32,154 nucleotides of DNA, from contig JBAZBX010000010.1 of NCBI GenBank assembly GCA_041671305.1, positions 1 to 32,154 on the forward strand. The letters run 5' to 3'. Shown one piece after another: positions 1-6,714 of the stretch. The translations under genes were made by a program, and so were the position numbers. The stretch's first letter is position 1. The number at the start of each line of letters is the position of its first letter. A model generated the notes under the pieces. The model was not told the DNA's origin, did not search any database, and saw only the letters and a list, made by a program, of their open reading frames with translations. The DNA is from CAIPBY01 sp041671305 (lineage in GTDB: Bacteria; Patescibacteriota; Patescibacteriia; 2-01-FULL-39-33).

Positions 1-1
1 C

Positions 2-172
2 ACCAATGAGGGCGGAATTACTTCTCACGCGGCCATTGTTTCCCGAGAACTGGATAAGCCTTGCATTATCGGTACCAAGAACGCCACCACAGTTATCCAT
101 GACGGAGATTTGGTGGAGGTGAGAGCACATCATGGCACGGTAAGGATATTGGAGAGAGCGAAATTAAATTAG
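2..172 (+). CDS. PEP synthase / PEP-utilising enzyme, C-terminal fragment
   Basis: The last 56 codons of a gene that begins before the window, read in frame 2. The segment GGITSHAAIVSREL is the swivelling phosphohistidine motif of the PEP-utilising enzyme mobile domain, with the phosphorylated His at codon 9 of the fragment, followed by the usual KPCIIGT and DGDLVEV strand motifs. That domain carries phosphate between nucleotide and pyruvate sites in PEP synthase (ppsA) and pyruvate phosphate dikinase (ppdK). In many such enzymes it lies in the middle of the protein; here it is at the very C-terminus, as in some archaeal-type or stand-alone PEP-utilising proteins, so the exact family member cannot be fixed. 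It ends in TAG and a strong terminator follows within 10 bases. Confidence 0.85.
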   Translation, partial: TNEGGITSHAAIVSRELDKPCIIGTKNATTVIHDGDLVEVRAHHGTVRILERAKLN

Positions 173-180
173 ATAAAAAT

Positions 181-219
181 AAAAAATCGTTCCGATGAAA
201 TATCGGAACGATTTTTTTG
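181..219 (+). terminator. Intrinsic terminator of the PEP-utilising enzyme gene
   Basis: A perfect 16-bp stem (181-196 with 202-217) with a 5-base loop, ending in a run of seven T. It begins 8 bases after the stop codon. The A-run on the left arm means it could also work on the minus strand for metK transcripts. Confidence 0.9.
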
Positions 220-220
220 T

Positions 221-293
221 TCTCCCTCCCTTTATGAAAGGGAGGGTTGGCCTGCCTGCAACGCTTTGCGTAGCAATGCGGACAGGGGAGGGT
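221..293. repeat. Palindromic intergenic repeat abutting the metK stop codon
   Basis: Contains a 7-bp hairpin CCCTCCC/GGGAGGG and a GC-rich segment (GCAACGCTTTGCGTAGCAATGCGG) between C- and G-tracts. It resembles the dispersed palindromic repeats common in many bacterial chromosomes. It reaches to within one base of the metK TAA. No second full copy is visible in the window, so calling it a repeat rests on its look only. Confidence 0.45.
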
Positions 294-1421
294 TTAACAT
301 TTCTCCCAGGAGAATTCAGGTCTGCCAAAGTGACCATAAGCTGCAGTTTTGTAGTAAATTGGTTTTCGGAGATCCAAGAATTCAATAATATTTCGTGGAT
401 TAAGTTTGAAATTTTTCTTGATGTATTCTACGGCTTCAGTTTCTCTGCTTCTGTCACCGGTCAAAATGCTGACACTGATATCAACTGGCTCGCTGACTCC
501 GATGGAATATGCCAGTCTCACTTCAATTTCATTGCCAAATCCTTCCTTGACTAATTTTTTGGCGAGATATCTAGCCATGTAAGCGGCGCTTCTGTCTACC
601 TTGCTCGGATCTTTACCGCTGAAGCAACCTCCGCCGACGCGTCCGATTCCGCCGTAAGTATCAACTACGATTTTTCTGCCGGTAACGCCACAATCGCCGA
701 AAGGTCCGCCGACTTCAAATCGACCAGTTGGGTTAATGAAGATTTTGGTGGTGTCATCCTCAACCGCAGTTTCCAAAAAATGAGGATTGATGACTTGCTT
801 TTCTCTCAAATATCCTGCGCATACGGGCTGGATAACTTTTTCATTGATATATTTATATAGATCATCCTGACTTACTACGGCATCATGTTGGCTTGAGACT
901 ACGACCGTGGAAATTTTGGGTCCTTGGCCGTCAATGTATTCCACAGTTACTTGAGCTTTACCGTCAGATAGTAGTGGGCTGTTGGCGTCTGACCTTCTGG
1001 CCTCGGCTAACTTTCGGCAAATTTTGTGAGACAAAGATAATGGCAAAGGAATCATTTCTTCGGTTTCGGTACAGGCATAGCCATACATCATACCTTGATC
1101 GCCGGCGCCATCTCTGTCTACGCCTTGGGAAATATCAGGAGATTGTTTGCCGACCCAATTTACCATTTCGTAGGTGGCGATTAATTCATCGCTGTAGCCG
1201 ACATCTTTGAGCACTTTTTTGGCAATTTCAATTACATCCACGTCGGCTTTGGAAGTAACTTCGCCTCCGATAACTAATTTGTTATCTTTGATGAGACACT
1301 CTATCCCTGCTCTGGTGTAGGGATCGCCAGTGATGTAGGCGTCCAAGATGGCATCGCTGATTTGATCGCAGATTTTATCCGGATGGCCTTCGGTCACTGA
1401 CTCGCATGTTTTGTAATACAT
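294..1421 (-). CDS. metK: S-adenosylmethionine synthetase
   Basis: Makes S-adenosylmethionine from methionine and ATP; cytosolic, homotetrameric in the family. The 375-residue length is close to the usual 380-400. Visible motifs are GHPDK (12-16, ATP and Mg contacts), GAGDQG (105-110), FGDCGVTGRK (241-250, K+ and substrate region), GGGCFSGKDP (263-272, the P-loop-like motif, with Cys where Ala is usual) and C-terminal GHFGRPEF. The ATG at 1421 gives the standard N-terminus of the family. A SAM-I riboswitch lies in the leader, so SAM should repress the gene by early termination. The stop codon is followed directly by a palindromic repeat. SAM supply links it to the two SAM-dependent methyltransferase genes nearby (cfa and arsM-like). 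Confidence 0.97.
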   Translation of the reverse strand: MYYKTCESVTEGHPDKICDQISDAILDAYITGDPYTRAGIECLIKDNKLVIGGEVTSKADVDVIEIAKKVLKDVGYSDELIATYEMVNWVGKQSPDISQGVDRDGAGDQGMMYGYACTETEEMIPLPLSLSHKICRKLAEARRSDANSPLLSDGKAQVTVEYIDGQGPKISTVVVSSQHDAVVSQDDLYKYINEKVIQPVCAGYLREKQVINPHFLETAVEDDTTKIFINPTGRFEVGGPFGDCGVTGRKIVVDTYGGIGRVGGGCFSGKDPSKVDRSAAYMARYLAKKLVKEGFGNEIEVRLAYSIGVSEPVDISVSILTGDRSRETEAVEYIKKNFKLNPRNIIEFLDLRKPIYYKTAAYGHFGRPEFSWEKC

Positions 1422-1442
1422 GGTTTTATTTATTATTTATTT

Positions 1443-1471
1443 ATAAAAAAATTCTTTCACCTGGAAAGAAT
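1443..1471 (-). terminator. Regulated terminator of the SAM-I riboswitch
   Basis: On the minus strand ATTCTTTC and GAAAGAAT form an 8-bp stem around CAGGT and run into seven T. The left arm overlaps CAGATTCTTTCC, which can instead pair with GGAAAGATAATCTG. That segment contains the 3' strand of aptamer helix P1, giving the usual choice between antiterminator and terminator. Confidence 0.85.
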
Positions 1472-1485
1472 CTGTTTTGGCAGAT

Positions 1486-1590
1486 TATCTTTCCCTCTCG
1501 GGTGTGGATTTAGCACCTTTTTTAAGAAGCCATTCTTAAACGGTTGCTGGGCGGGTCATGGAGCCAAATCTCTCTCCGCCACTCAAGATA
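1486..1590 (-). promoter_or_regulatory. SAM-I (S-box) riboswitch controlling metK
   Basis: The minus strand reads TATCTTGAGTGGCGGAGAGA, then GGCTCCATGACCCGCCCAGC with AACC next, then AAGGTGCTAAATCC and GGGAAAGATA. These are the conserved S-box blocks: P1 5' strand, kink-turn, J region, the GCAACC and GGTGCTAAATCC segments, and P1 3' strand. P1 closes between 1585-1590 and 1486-1491. SAM binding stabilises P1, freeing the terminator stem downstream. It sits 65 bases before the metK start. Confidence 0.95.
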
Positions 1591-1611
1591 AATTATTTAG
1601 ATTGTAATATA

Positions 1612-1641
1612 AGTATACAAATTTAATATTAATCATGTCAA
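1612..1641 (-). promoter_or_regulatory. Promoter of the metK riboswitch transcript
   Basis: TTGACA (1636-1641), an 18-base spacer and TATACT (1612-1617) on the minus strand. The predicted start near 1605 is about 15 bases before aptamer helix P1. Confidence 0.8.
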
Positions 1642-1669
1642 TATTTTAATTTTATAAATAGAAAATTTG

Positions 1670-1698
1670 TTGTTAGTTTGACTAAATTTAAATAATAT
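1670..1698 (+). promoter_or_regulatory. Likely promoter of the 226-residue protein of unknown function
   Basis: TTGTTA (1670-1675), a 17-base spacer and TAATAT (1693-1698), predicting a start near 1705. The ATG at 1697 lies inside the -10 box, so it cannot be the start codon of this transcript. Confidence 0.55.
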
Positions 1699-1750
1699 GT
1701 TAAGACAATGGCAGTACAACACAACACAAAACAAGGAAAGGAGGCATGTT

Positions 1751-2428
1751 CTGGATACCAATGCTCAACCTGATGTGCCTGAAAAGGCAAAAGTATATCA
1801 GAGATTAAGAGAATTGGAGTTTGCAACTTTGGGAGATGTTCGGGATTTATTTAGGGTGGTCACTGAAGAAGTCGGTAGAATGACAGCAGAGGGAGAGTCG
1901 GCCATGGCTTTGGCTCTAGAGGTGGGGTTATTTATTGCCGACGTACAGCAACGACTTCAAGCAAAGGGAATGGCCTTAAAGGATAGGGTGCCTTGTGCTC
2001 CAGTTAGGACGAGATATCTTCCGCCAGCGCCGACGAATGGGTTAAGTGTCAAGACCGATAAACCCAAGTCACCGCCACGGCCAACGTCTACAAGAGGGAA
2101 GAAGGCCGATGTGAGCCAGGTGCGACTCAATGCTACTGGCATCAAATTTCCTAATCTAGTCTCTCCTAAGACAGACAGTGATTGGGAGGAGATTGCACTG
2201 GCCGTGGTTCAGGATCAAGGTCGGGTTTCATTGGATAATCTTTTTCGCTTGGCCAAAAGCGGAGAGAGGAGTATTCATAGGTTTAATACCATCGTAGCCT
2301 TTTCGGACTCGCAATTTAGACGTTTTTTGGAGCCGGTGGTGTATGGCTTGGCCTCGCATAGTAGGAAGAATAAAAAAATTAGATGGACTTCTACGGAGGA
2401 GGTGGAGTTGGAGTGGATCGGTGATTGA
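1751..2428 (+). CDS. Protein of unknown function, probable CTG start
   Basis: I do not recognise the family. The frame is open from 1697, but the best ribosome binding site (AAAGGAGG, 1737-1744) sits 6 bases before CTG at 1751, and the predicted transcript begins after the 1697 ATG. I therefore choose CTG (225 codons plus stop). The product has a helical, acidic N-terminal part (about residues 10-85), a Pro/Lys/Arg/Thr-rich linker (about 95-130) and a compact C-terminal part (about 140-225) that starts SDWEEIALAVV and ends acidic. No signal peptide or membrane segment is seen. Its base composition is visibly richer in G+C than its neighbours, it has its own promoter and terminator, and it stands alone. 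The small gene at 29179 has the same style. A DNA-binding role is possible from the basic linker but unsupported. Confidence 0.7.
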   Translation: MDTNAQPDVPEKAKVYQRLRELEFATLGDVRDLFRVVTEEVGRMTAEGESAMALALEVGLFIADVQQRLQAKGMALKDRVPCAPVRTRYLPPAPTNGLSVKTDKPKSPPRPTSTRGKKADVSQVRLNATGIKFPNLVSPKTDSDWEEIALAVVQDQGRVSLDNLFRLAKSGERSIHRFNTIVAFSDSQFRRFLEPVVYGLASHSRKNKKIRWTSTEEVELEWIGD

Positions 2429-2439
2429 AACACAAACAA

Positions 2440-2475
2440 GGGCTTGCAAACCATCGCGTTTGCAAGCCCGTTTTA
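2440..2475 (+). terminator. Intrinsic terminator
   Basis: GGGCTTGCAAA (2440-2450) pairs perfectly with TTTGCAAGCCC (2459-2469) around an 8-base loop, followed by GTTTTATTTT. Confidence 0.9.
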
Positions 2476-2544
2476 TTTTGGTTTGAAGTGATAAGTGCAC
2501 AGTAAATTATTACAAAAAAATTAAAAATTAATTTTATCTAAATT

Positions 2545-2572
2545 TTGACATTTTACAGCATTTGTCTATAAT
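2545..2572 (+). promoter_or_regulatory. Consensus promoter of cfa
   Basis: TTGACA (2545-2550), a 16-base spacer and TATAAT (2567-2572): both hexamers are perfect. The predicted start near 2579 leaves a 31-base leader containing the AGGGGAC ribosome binding site. Confidence 0.85.
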
Positions 2573-2609
2573 ATAATTAATAAATAAATTAACTCAGGGG
2601 ACAAAATTT

Positions 2610-3731
2610 ATGACTAATTCTGACCTCAAAAAATGGGCTAACCAGGTTTTGAAAACTACGGGCGTGGTTTTGGACGGGTCAAATTCTTGGGATCCGCAAA
2701 TTGTAAATCAAAAAGTATATGACCGGGTGAAATCCCAAGGTTCATTGGGCTTGGGTGAATCATATATGGACGGTTGGTGGAGTTGCGATAAATTGGATGA
2801 AATGTTTTATCGGTTGCTTTCCGTGGATATTTACAAAAAACTCGGATTGTCTATGCCTTTGATTTTGAGTTTTCTCAAGGCCAAATTGTTTAATTTGCAA
2901 GCTATCAAACGCGCTTTTCAGGTGGGTGAGAAACATTATGATTTGGGCAATGATCTTTTTGTGCCTATGCTGGGACCGAGCATGGCTTATAGTTGCGGTT
3001 ATTGGAAAGAGGCTGATAATTTGGATAGCGCTCAAGAAGCTAAGTTTGATTTGATTTGTCGCAAGTTGAATTTACAATCGGGGCAGAGGATTTTGGACAT
3101 AGGTTGCGGTTGGGGAAGTTTTGCTAGGCATGCCGCCAAAAATTACGGCGTGAGCGTGGTGGGAATTACTATTTCCAAAGAACAGGCTAAGTTAGCAGAA
3201 GAATTATGCCAAGGCTTGTCCGTGGAATTTCGTTTAGAGGATTATAGAAAATTAGATGAAAAATTTGATCATATTGTTTCTGTTGGCATGTTTGAGCACG
3301 TCGGGTTGAAAAATTATAAGGAATATATGGAAGTGGCCAAAAGATGTTTAAAAGAAAATGGTCTTTTTTTGCTTCATACCATCGGCAGTTTGAAATCCGG
3401 CAACAATACTGATCCTTGGATTGGAAAATATATTTTTCCCAATGGCATGCTTCCCTCGCTGAAACAAATTACTACCAGTGTAGAAAAATTATTTGTAATT
3501 GAGGATGTGCACAATTTCGGCATATATTATGACAAGACATTGATGGCTTGGTACAAAAACTTTGAAGAGGCTTGGCCAAACTTAAAAGAAAAATACGGCG
3601 ATAGGTTTTATCGGATGTGGAAATACTATCTGCTTTGTTGTGCCGGCGCCTTTCGGGCTCGTTCCATCCAACTCTGGCAAGTTGTGCTGTCACCTCACGG
3701 TGTGCCTGGCGGTTACAAATCTATTAGATAA
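2610..3731 (+). CDS. cfa: Cyclopropane-fatty-acyl-phospholipid synthase
   Basis: Transfers a methylene group from SAM to the double bond of unsaturated acyl chains in membrane phospholipids. The 373 residues match the E. coli enzyme (382) from end to end. The N-terminal lipid-binding part has GSLGLGESYMDGWW (44-57); the Rossmann methyltransferase part has LDIGCGWGSF (162-171). Residues equivalent to the E. coli active and bicarbonate site are present: Cys129 (YSCGYW), Glu229 (FEHVG), His256 (HTIGS), Tyr307 (YYDKTLMAWY) and the C-terminal CAGAFRARSIQLWQVV block. The start has an AGGGGAC site and a consensus promoter. The gene stands alone and ends in a bidirectional terminator. Reduced genomes of this kind often lack fatty acid synthesis, so it may modify scavenged lipids; that is inference. 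Confidence 0.97.
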   Translation: MTNSDLKKWANQVLKTTGVVLDGSNSWDPQIVNQKVYDRVKSQGSLGLGESYMDGWWSCDKLDEMFYRLLSVDIYKKLGLSMPLILSFLKAKLFNLQAIKRAFQVGEKHYDLGNDLFVPMLGPSMAYSCGYWKEADNLDSAQEAKFDLICRKLNLQSGQRILDIGCGWGSFARHAAKNYGVSVVGITISKEQAKLAEELCQGLSVEFRLEDYRKLDEKFDHIVSVGMFEHVGLKNYKEYMEVAKRCLKENGLFLLHTIGSLKSGNNTDPWIGKYIFPNGMLPSLKQITTSVEKLFVIEDVHNFGIYYDKTLMAWYKNFEEAWPNLKEKYGDRFYRMWKYYLLCCAGAFRARSIQLWQVVLSPHGVPGGYKSIR

Positions 3732-3733
3732 GT

Positions 3734-3762
3734 AAAACGGGGATATTCTCCCCGTTTTATTT
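3734..3762. terminator. Bidirectional terminator between cfa and the YdcF-like gene
   Basis: AAAACGGGGA (3734-3743) pairs with TCCCCGTTTT (3749-3758) around a 5-base loop, with T-rich tails on both strands. It starts 2 bases after the cfa stop and ends at the stop codon of the convergent gene. Confidence 0.9.
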
Positions 3763-4413
3763 TCATTCTTTTATTAAATGTTTATCATATCCCAGTTTAA
3801 CCAGCTCTTCGTAGGTTTGCCAGACTTTGCCGGGAATTTTTTGCGGAATTTGGTAGCCTTTTTCTCCGTAGATTTTTATTCTTTGGATATCGGCTACCAA
3901 AGCATTGACGAAATAATCAAAAGAGATTTTTTCATTGACATAATCCTCAAATTTTATATTCGGAGATGTTACGGTCGCCTCTTTTTCCGGCCATTGTTTC
4001 TGGAAGGCAGCTAGGGCGCGTCTTTCCATATATGGTTTTTGCACGATTATAAACGTTTGAAAATCAAGATTTAATTCTTCTAATATTTTTTTGGTGAATT
4101 GAAGATTTTCTCCCGTATTGGTGGATTTATTTTCTATAATAACTTTGTCTTGAGGCACGCCCGCGCTGATGGCAATATCAGCAAAAGTTTCTGCTTCAGA
4201 TTTATCAAAAGTGAATTTGGTTACTCTGCCATATCCTCCAGAAAAGATTATATATGGCGCATATTTTTGCTGGTATAATTCCACTGCTCTTTCCGCTACC
4301 CTGGTGTCTTTGCTACCCAGTACCAAAATACAATCAGCGGGTTTAATTTCCTGATGCAGAAGGCTGTAATCCCAAAGTATTTTGGCGAGTTGATTAATTT
4401 TGCCTAAGTTCAT
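3763..4413 (-). CDS. YdcF/SanA-like DUF218 protein
   Basis: The 216 residues match the DUF218 (YdcF, SanA, ElyC) fold. Signs are CILVLGSKDTRVAERAVELY near residues 28-47, IIFSGGYGR (54-62), EAETFADIAISAGVP, then STNTGENLQFTKKIL, a motif typical of the family, and the strand TFIIVQKPYMERRALAAF. Family members bind nucleotides or act in envelope maintenance, but their reaction is poorly known. There is no N-terminal membrane segment, as in E. coli YdcF, so it is probably cytosolic. It faces cfa across a shared terminator. The ZIP transporter gene ends 97 bases upstream in the same direction with no clear terminator, so the two may be co-transcribed. I see no strong ribosome binding site. Confidence 0.85.
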   Translation of the reverse strand: MNLGKINQLAKILWDYSLLHQEIKPADCILVLGSKDTRVAERAVELYQQKYAPYIIFSGGYGRVTKFTFDKSEAETFADIAISAGVPQDKVIIENKSTNTGENLQFTKKILEELNLDFQTFIIVQKPYMERRALAAFQKQWPEKEATVTSPNIKFEDYVNEKISFDYFVNALVADIQRIKIYGEKGYQIPQKIPGKVWQTYEELVKLGYDKHLIKE

Positions 4414-4510
4414 TTTTTTAAACTTTACTTTTTTGCAGTCCTATTGATTTTTTTAAAATAAATGCCCCTTGCGGAGCGGAATTGTGTTGGATCCAAGTGT
4501 CAAAGTGAAA

Positions 4511-5236
4511 TTAAGTAAATCTGGAAACAATAAAAATAAAGATGACTCCCAAAATAGTTAGTCCAATCAACTTAAGCGAGCTGTGTTTGCTGTGCGCTTC
4601 CGGTAAGATGTCGCTGGCACCGATGTAGAGCAAGAAACCGGCAAAGAAAGCTAAATACAAAACCAGAAAATGAGGCGAGACATGGAAAAATAAAGTTGAG
4701 ATAGTACCGAGAACTGGAGCCAAAGAATCAAGAATTAGAAAGGGAATGGATTTTTTGATGGTGTTCTTGTGATTAAGCATCAAGGTGACAGTATTCATGC
4801 CATCGGTGAAGTCATGGGCGATTACCGCCACGGCGACAAGAACGCCAATGGCAGGACTAATTTGGAATCCCAATCCAATGCCGACGCCATCCATGAAAGA
4901 GTGACCCGCCAAAGCCAAGGCGGAAAGTTTGCCGACATTGGGATGCTTGTGATCAGCGTAATCACATTCGTGGCAATGATGAATAAGGACAACTTTTTCC
5001 AGAATATGGAAGACGAGGAAACCGATTACCAAAGCGATCATTACTTCAATCGGTTTGAAATTATAAATATTTATCTGATCTATTATTTCCGGAAAAATAT
5101 CAAAAAATACCACCCCCAAGATTACCCCAGCCGAGAAAGCCATGATAAAATGCAGTTTATTTTTCAGTTTCATGGCAAAAAGACCTCCCAAGAAGGTGGA
5201 AACGAATGTGGTAATGGATAGTAGTATTGCTTGCAT
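4511..5236 (-). CDS. ZIP family divalent metal transporter
   Basis: A 241-residue membrane protein with about seven or eight hydrophobic segments, matching ZIP (ZupT-like) importers of zinc, iron or other divalent metals. The transport-site helices are visible as HSFMDGVGIG (112-121) and HDFTDGMNTV (141-150). The family usually has Glu at the third position after the helix-5 His (HxxxE); here that position is Asp (HDFTD), a mild deviation. A His/Cys/Asp-rich loop, IHHCHECDYADHKH (85-98), lies between helices 3 and 4, as expected for metal capture. The start at 5236 gives a short periplasmic N-terminus before helix 1. It lies upstream of the YdcF-like gene on the same strand and diverges from the arsM-like gene. 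Confidence 0.9.
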   Translation of the reverse strand: MQAILLSITTFVSTFLGGLFAMKLKNKLHFIMAFSAGVILGVVFFDIFPEIIDQINIYNFKPIEVMIALVIGFLVFHILEKVVLIHHCHECDYADHKHPNVGKLSALALAGHSFMDGVGIGLGFQISPAIGVLVAVAVIAHDFTDGMNTVTLMLNHKNTIKKSIPFLILDSLAPVLGTISTLFFHVSPHFLVLYLAFFAGFLLYIGASDILPEAHSKHSSLKLIGLTILGVIFIFIVSRFT

Positions 5237-5329
5237 AATTAAATATAGATTAGCAAAAAAATATGTTTATGTCTAATTTTGCTAGAAATTATAATCTTCC
5301 AATTATTATAAATCATATAATTTGCCAGT

Positions 5330-5358
5330 TTGTCTTGTGGCCGGCAATTTGCTATAGT
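5330..5358 (+). promoter_or_regulatory. Promoter of the arsM-like gene
   Basis: TTGTCT (5330-5335), a 17-base spacer and TATAGT (5353-5358). The predicted start near 5365 gives a 23-base leader with no clear Shine-Dalgarno site. Confidence 0.65.
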
Positions 5359-5387
5359 ATATAAACTTAAATAATAATTATAAAGAT

Positions 5388-6125
5388 ATGGAATCGGACA
5401 AAATTAAATCAATTGTGAAAAACAGCTATGGCAATATCGCCACTGCGCGATCAGGTTGCGGATGTGGTTGCAAGAGTAACCAGGATATTTCTAAAAGTAT
5501 TGGTTATTATGATGAGGATATCAACGCTTTTCCTGAGGCTAATCTGGGCTTGGGTTGTGGGAATCCAATCGCCATTGGCAAAATCAAGGAAGGTGATGTG
5601 GTTTTGGATCTAGGCAGTGGCGCCGGATTTGATGCTTTCATCGCTTCAAAAAAAGTCGGTGTTTCCGGCAAGGTGATCGGTGTGGATATGACAGAAGAGA
5701 TGATTGCCAAGGCTAACGACAATGCCAAGAAATATAATTATAATAATGTAGAATTCAAATTAGGAGATATAGAGGAATTACCGATTGAAGATAATTCTAT
5801 TGATGTCATAATTAGCAACTGCGTAATCAATCTGGCTCCGGATAAATTAAAAGTTTTTAAAGAGGCTTATCGGGTTTTGAAATCAGGCGGAAGGATGTAT
5901 TTGTCAGATATTGTATTATTGGATAATCTCTCAGAGGAGCAGAGGAGCGATGAAGCACTTATTGCCGGATGTGTCGGCGGGACGATACTAAAAGATGAGT
6001 ATGTTGATATAATAAAGCAGGCTGGTTTTGAGGTAAATATTTTGGGTGAGAATAAGGAGATAAGCAAGGCACAATACCAAGGAATGCCATTGGAGAGTTT
6101 GGCGGTTGAAGCCATTAAAAACTAA
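5388..6125 (+). CDS. arsM: Arsenite methyltransferase-like SAM-dependent enzyme
   Basis: The 245 residues match the ArsM family, which methylates trivalent arsenic with SAM. The SAM-binding motif is VVLDLGSGAGFDAF (71-84), with VIGVDMTEEMI (97-107) as the ribose-binding strand. Three of the Cys that hold As(III) in the family are in place: Cys57 (GLGCGNP), Cys145 (ISNCVINL) and Cys195 (AGCVGG). A further cluster, CGCGC (24-28), lies near the N-terminus and may supply the fourth thiol. The shorter length compared with the 280-380 residues of many ArsM reflects a short C-terminus. No arsR, arsB or arsC is seen in the window, so this is an orphan detoxification gene or one with another thiophilic substrate. 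It ends in a bidirectional terminator. Confidence 0.9.
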   Translation: MESDKIKSIVKNSYGNIATARSGCGCGCKSNQDISKSIGYYDEDINAFPEANLGLGCGNPIAIGKIKEGDVVLDLGSGAGFDAFIASKKVGVSGKVIGVDMTEEMIAKANDNAKKYNYNNVEFKLGDIEELPIEDNSIDVIISNCVINLAPDKLKVFKEAYRVLKSGGRMYLSDIVLLDNLSEEQRSDEALIAGCVGGTILKDEYVDIIKQAGFEVNILGENKEISKAQYQGMPLESLAVEAIKN

Positions 6126-6141
6126 AATTTAATTCTAAACC

Positions 6142-6176
6142 AAAATCCCGCCTCAATAAAATTGGGCGGGATTTTG
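6142..6176. terminator. Bidirectional terminator between arsM-like gene and csp
   Basis: AAAATCCCGCC pairs with GGCGGGATTTT (6165-6175), extended by CAAT/ATTG with one bulge. T-rich tails are present on both strands and the flanking genes converge. Confidence 0.9.
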
Positions 6177-6190
6177 ATTTAAGTAAGAAC

Positions 6191-6436
6191 TTAAGCTACG
6201 TCTTCGTCAGTTGCGGCGTCATCAGCTGCATTAGCTGTTGCGCGCTTAACGTTAACGGCGTTCAATCCTTTTGGAGACATTTCTGTTTCAAAAGAAACAG
6301 CGTCGCCTTGTTGTAATTCACTGAATTGGACATCAACTAAAGAGTTGCTGTGGAAGAATAAATCCTTCTCTTGTCCTTCTGCAGTGATAAAACCGAAACC
6401 TTTGTCGGTTACCAAAGTTTTGATAGTACCAGTCAC
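6191..6436 (-). CDS. csp: Cold-shock domain protein
   Basis: A single 5-strand cold-shock domain of the CspA type that binds single-stranded RNA or DNA. RNP1 is KGFGFI (12-17) and RNP2 is LFFHS (26-30); the domain ends near residue 66 with GLNAVNVKRA. After it comes a 15-residue acidic, Ala/Asp-rich tail, which is not part of CspA. The frame opens with GTG at 6436, the position expected for the first domain strand (MTGTIK); no ATG is available close by. There is no Shine-Dalgarno site and the upstream region is AT-rich and long, so a structured cold-responsive leader is possible but not shown. Confidence 0.95.
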   Translation of the reverse strand: MTGTIKTLVTDKGFGFITAEGQEKDLFFHSNSLVDVQFSELQQGDAVSFETEMSPKGLNAVNVKRATANAADDAATDEDVA

Positions 6437-6570
6437 AAATTTGAGACTTAGTTAATAAAATGCAATTAAATAAAGATTTTGAAAGTTGAAAACTTTTTTG
6501 GATACAATACTTTTGCTTAAACAATATACCACATATAGATAAATAAATCAAATTAAGCGATTTTTGGGAT

Positions 6571-6600
6571 AAAAATACCCCCTTAATAGAGGGTATTTTT
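6571..6600 (-). terminator. Terminator downstream of fic
   Basis: AAAAATACCC (6571-6580) and GGGTATTTTT (6591-6600) form a 10-bp stem; the minus strand continues with TTTTTATCCC. It lies 115 bases after the fic stop, the stretch between showing nothing else I can name. Confidence 0.75.
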
Positions 6601-6714
6601 AATCTTGAGTCACGACCGTGATTTGCTTGTAAAAATCATAAGTGATCCGGAGGAGATGGGGTTGATTAAGGGGAAACTAAGCAGAATCAGATTATTAATA
6701 GCTTAAAAATAATA

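Noticed and set aside
1697..1750. ATG at 1697 as the start of the protein of unknown function
   Set aside because: It lies within the -10 box, lacks a ribosome binding site, and the residues it would add read like translated leader.
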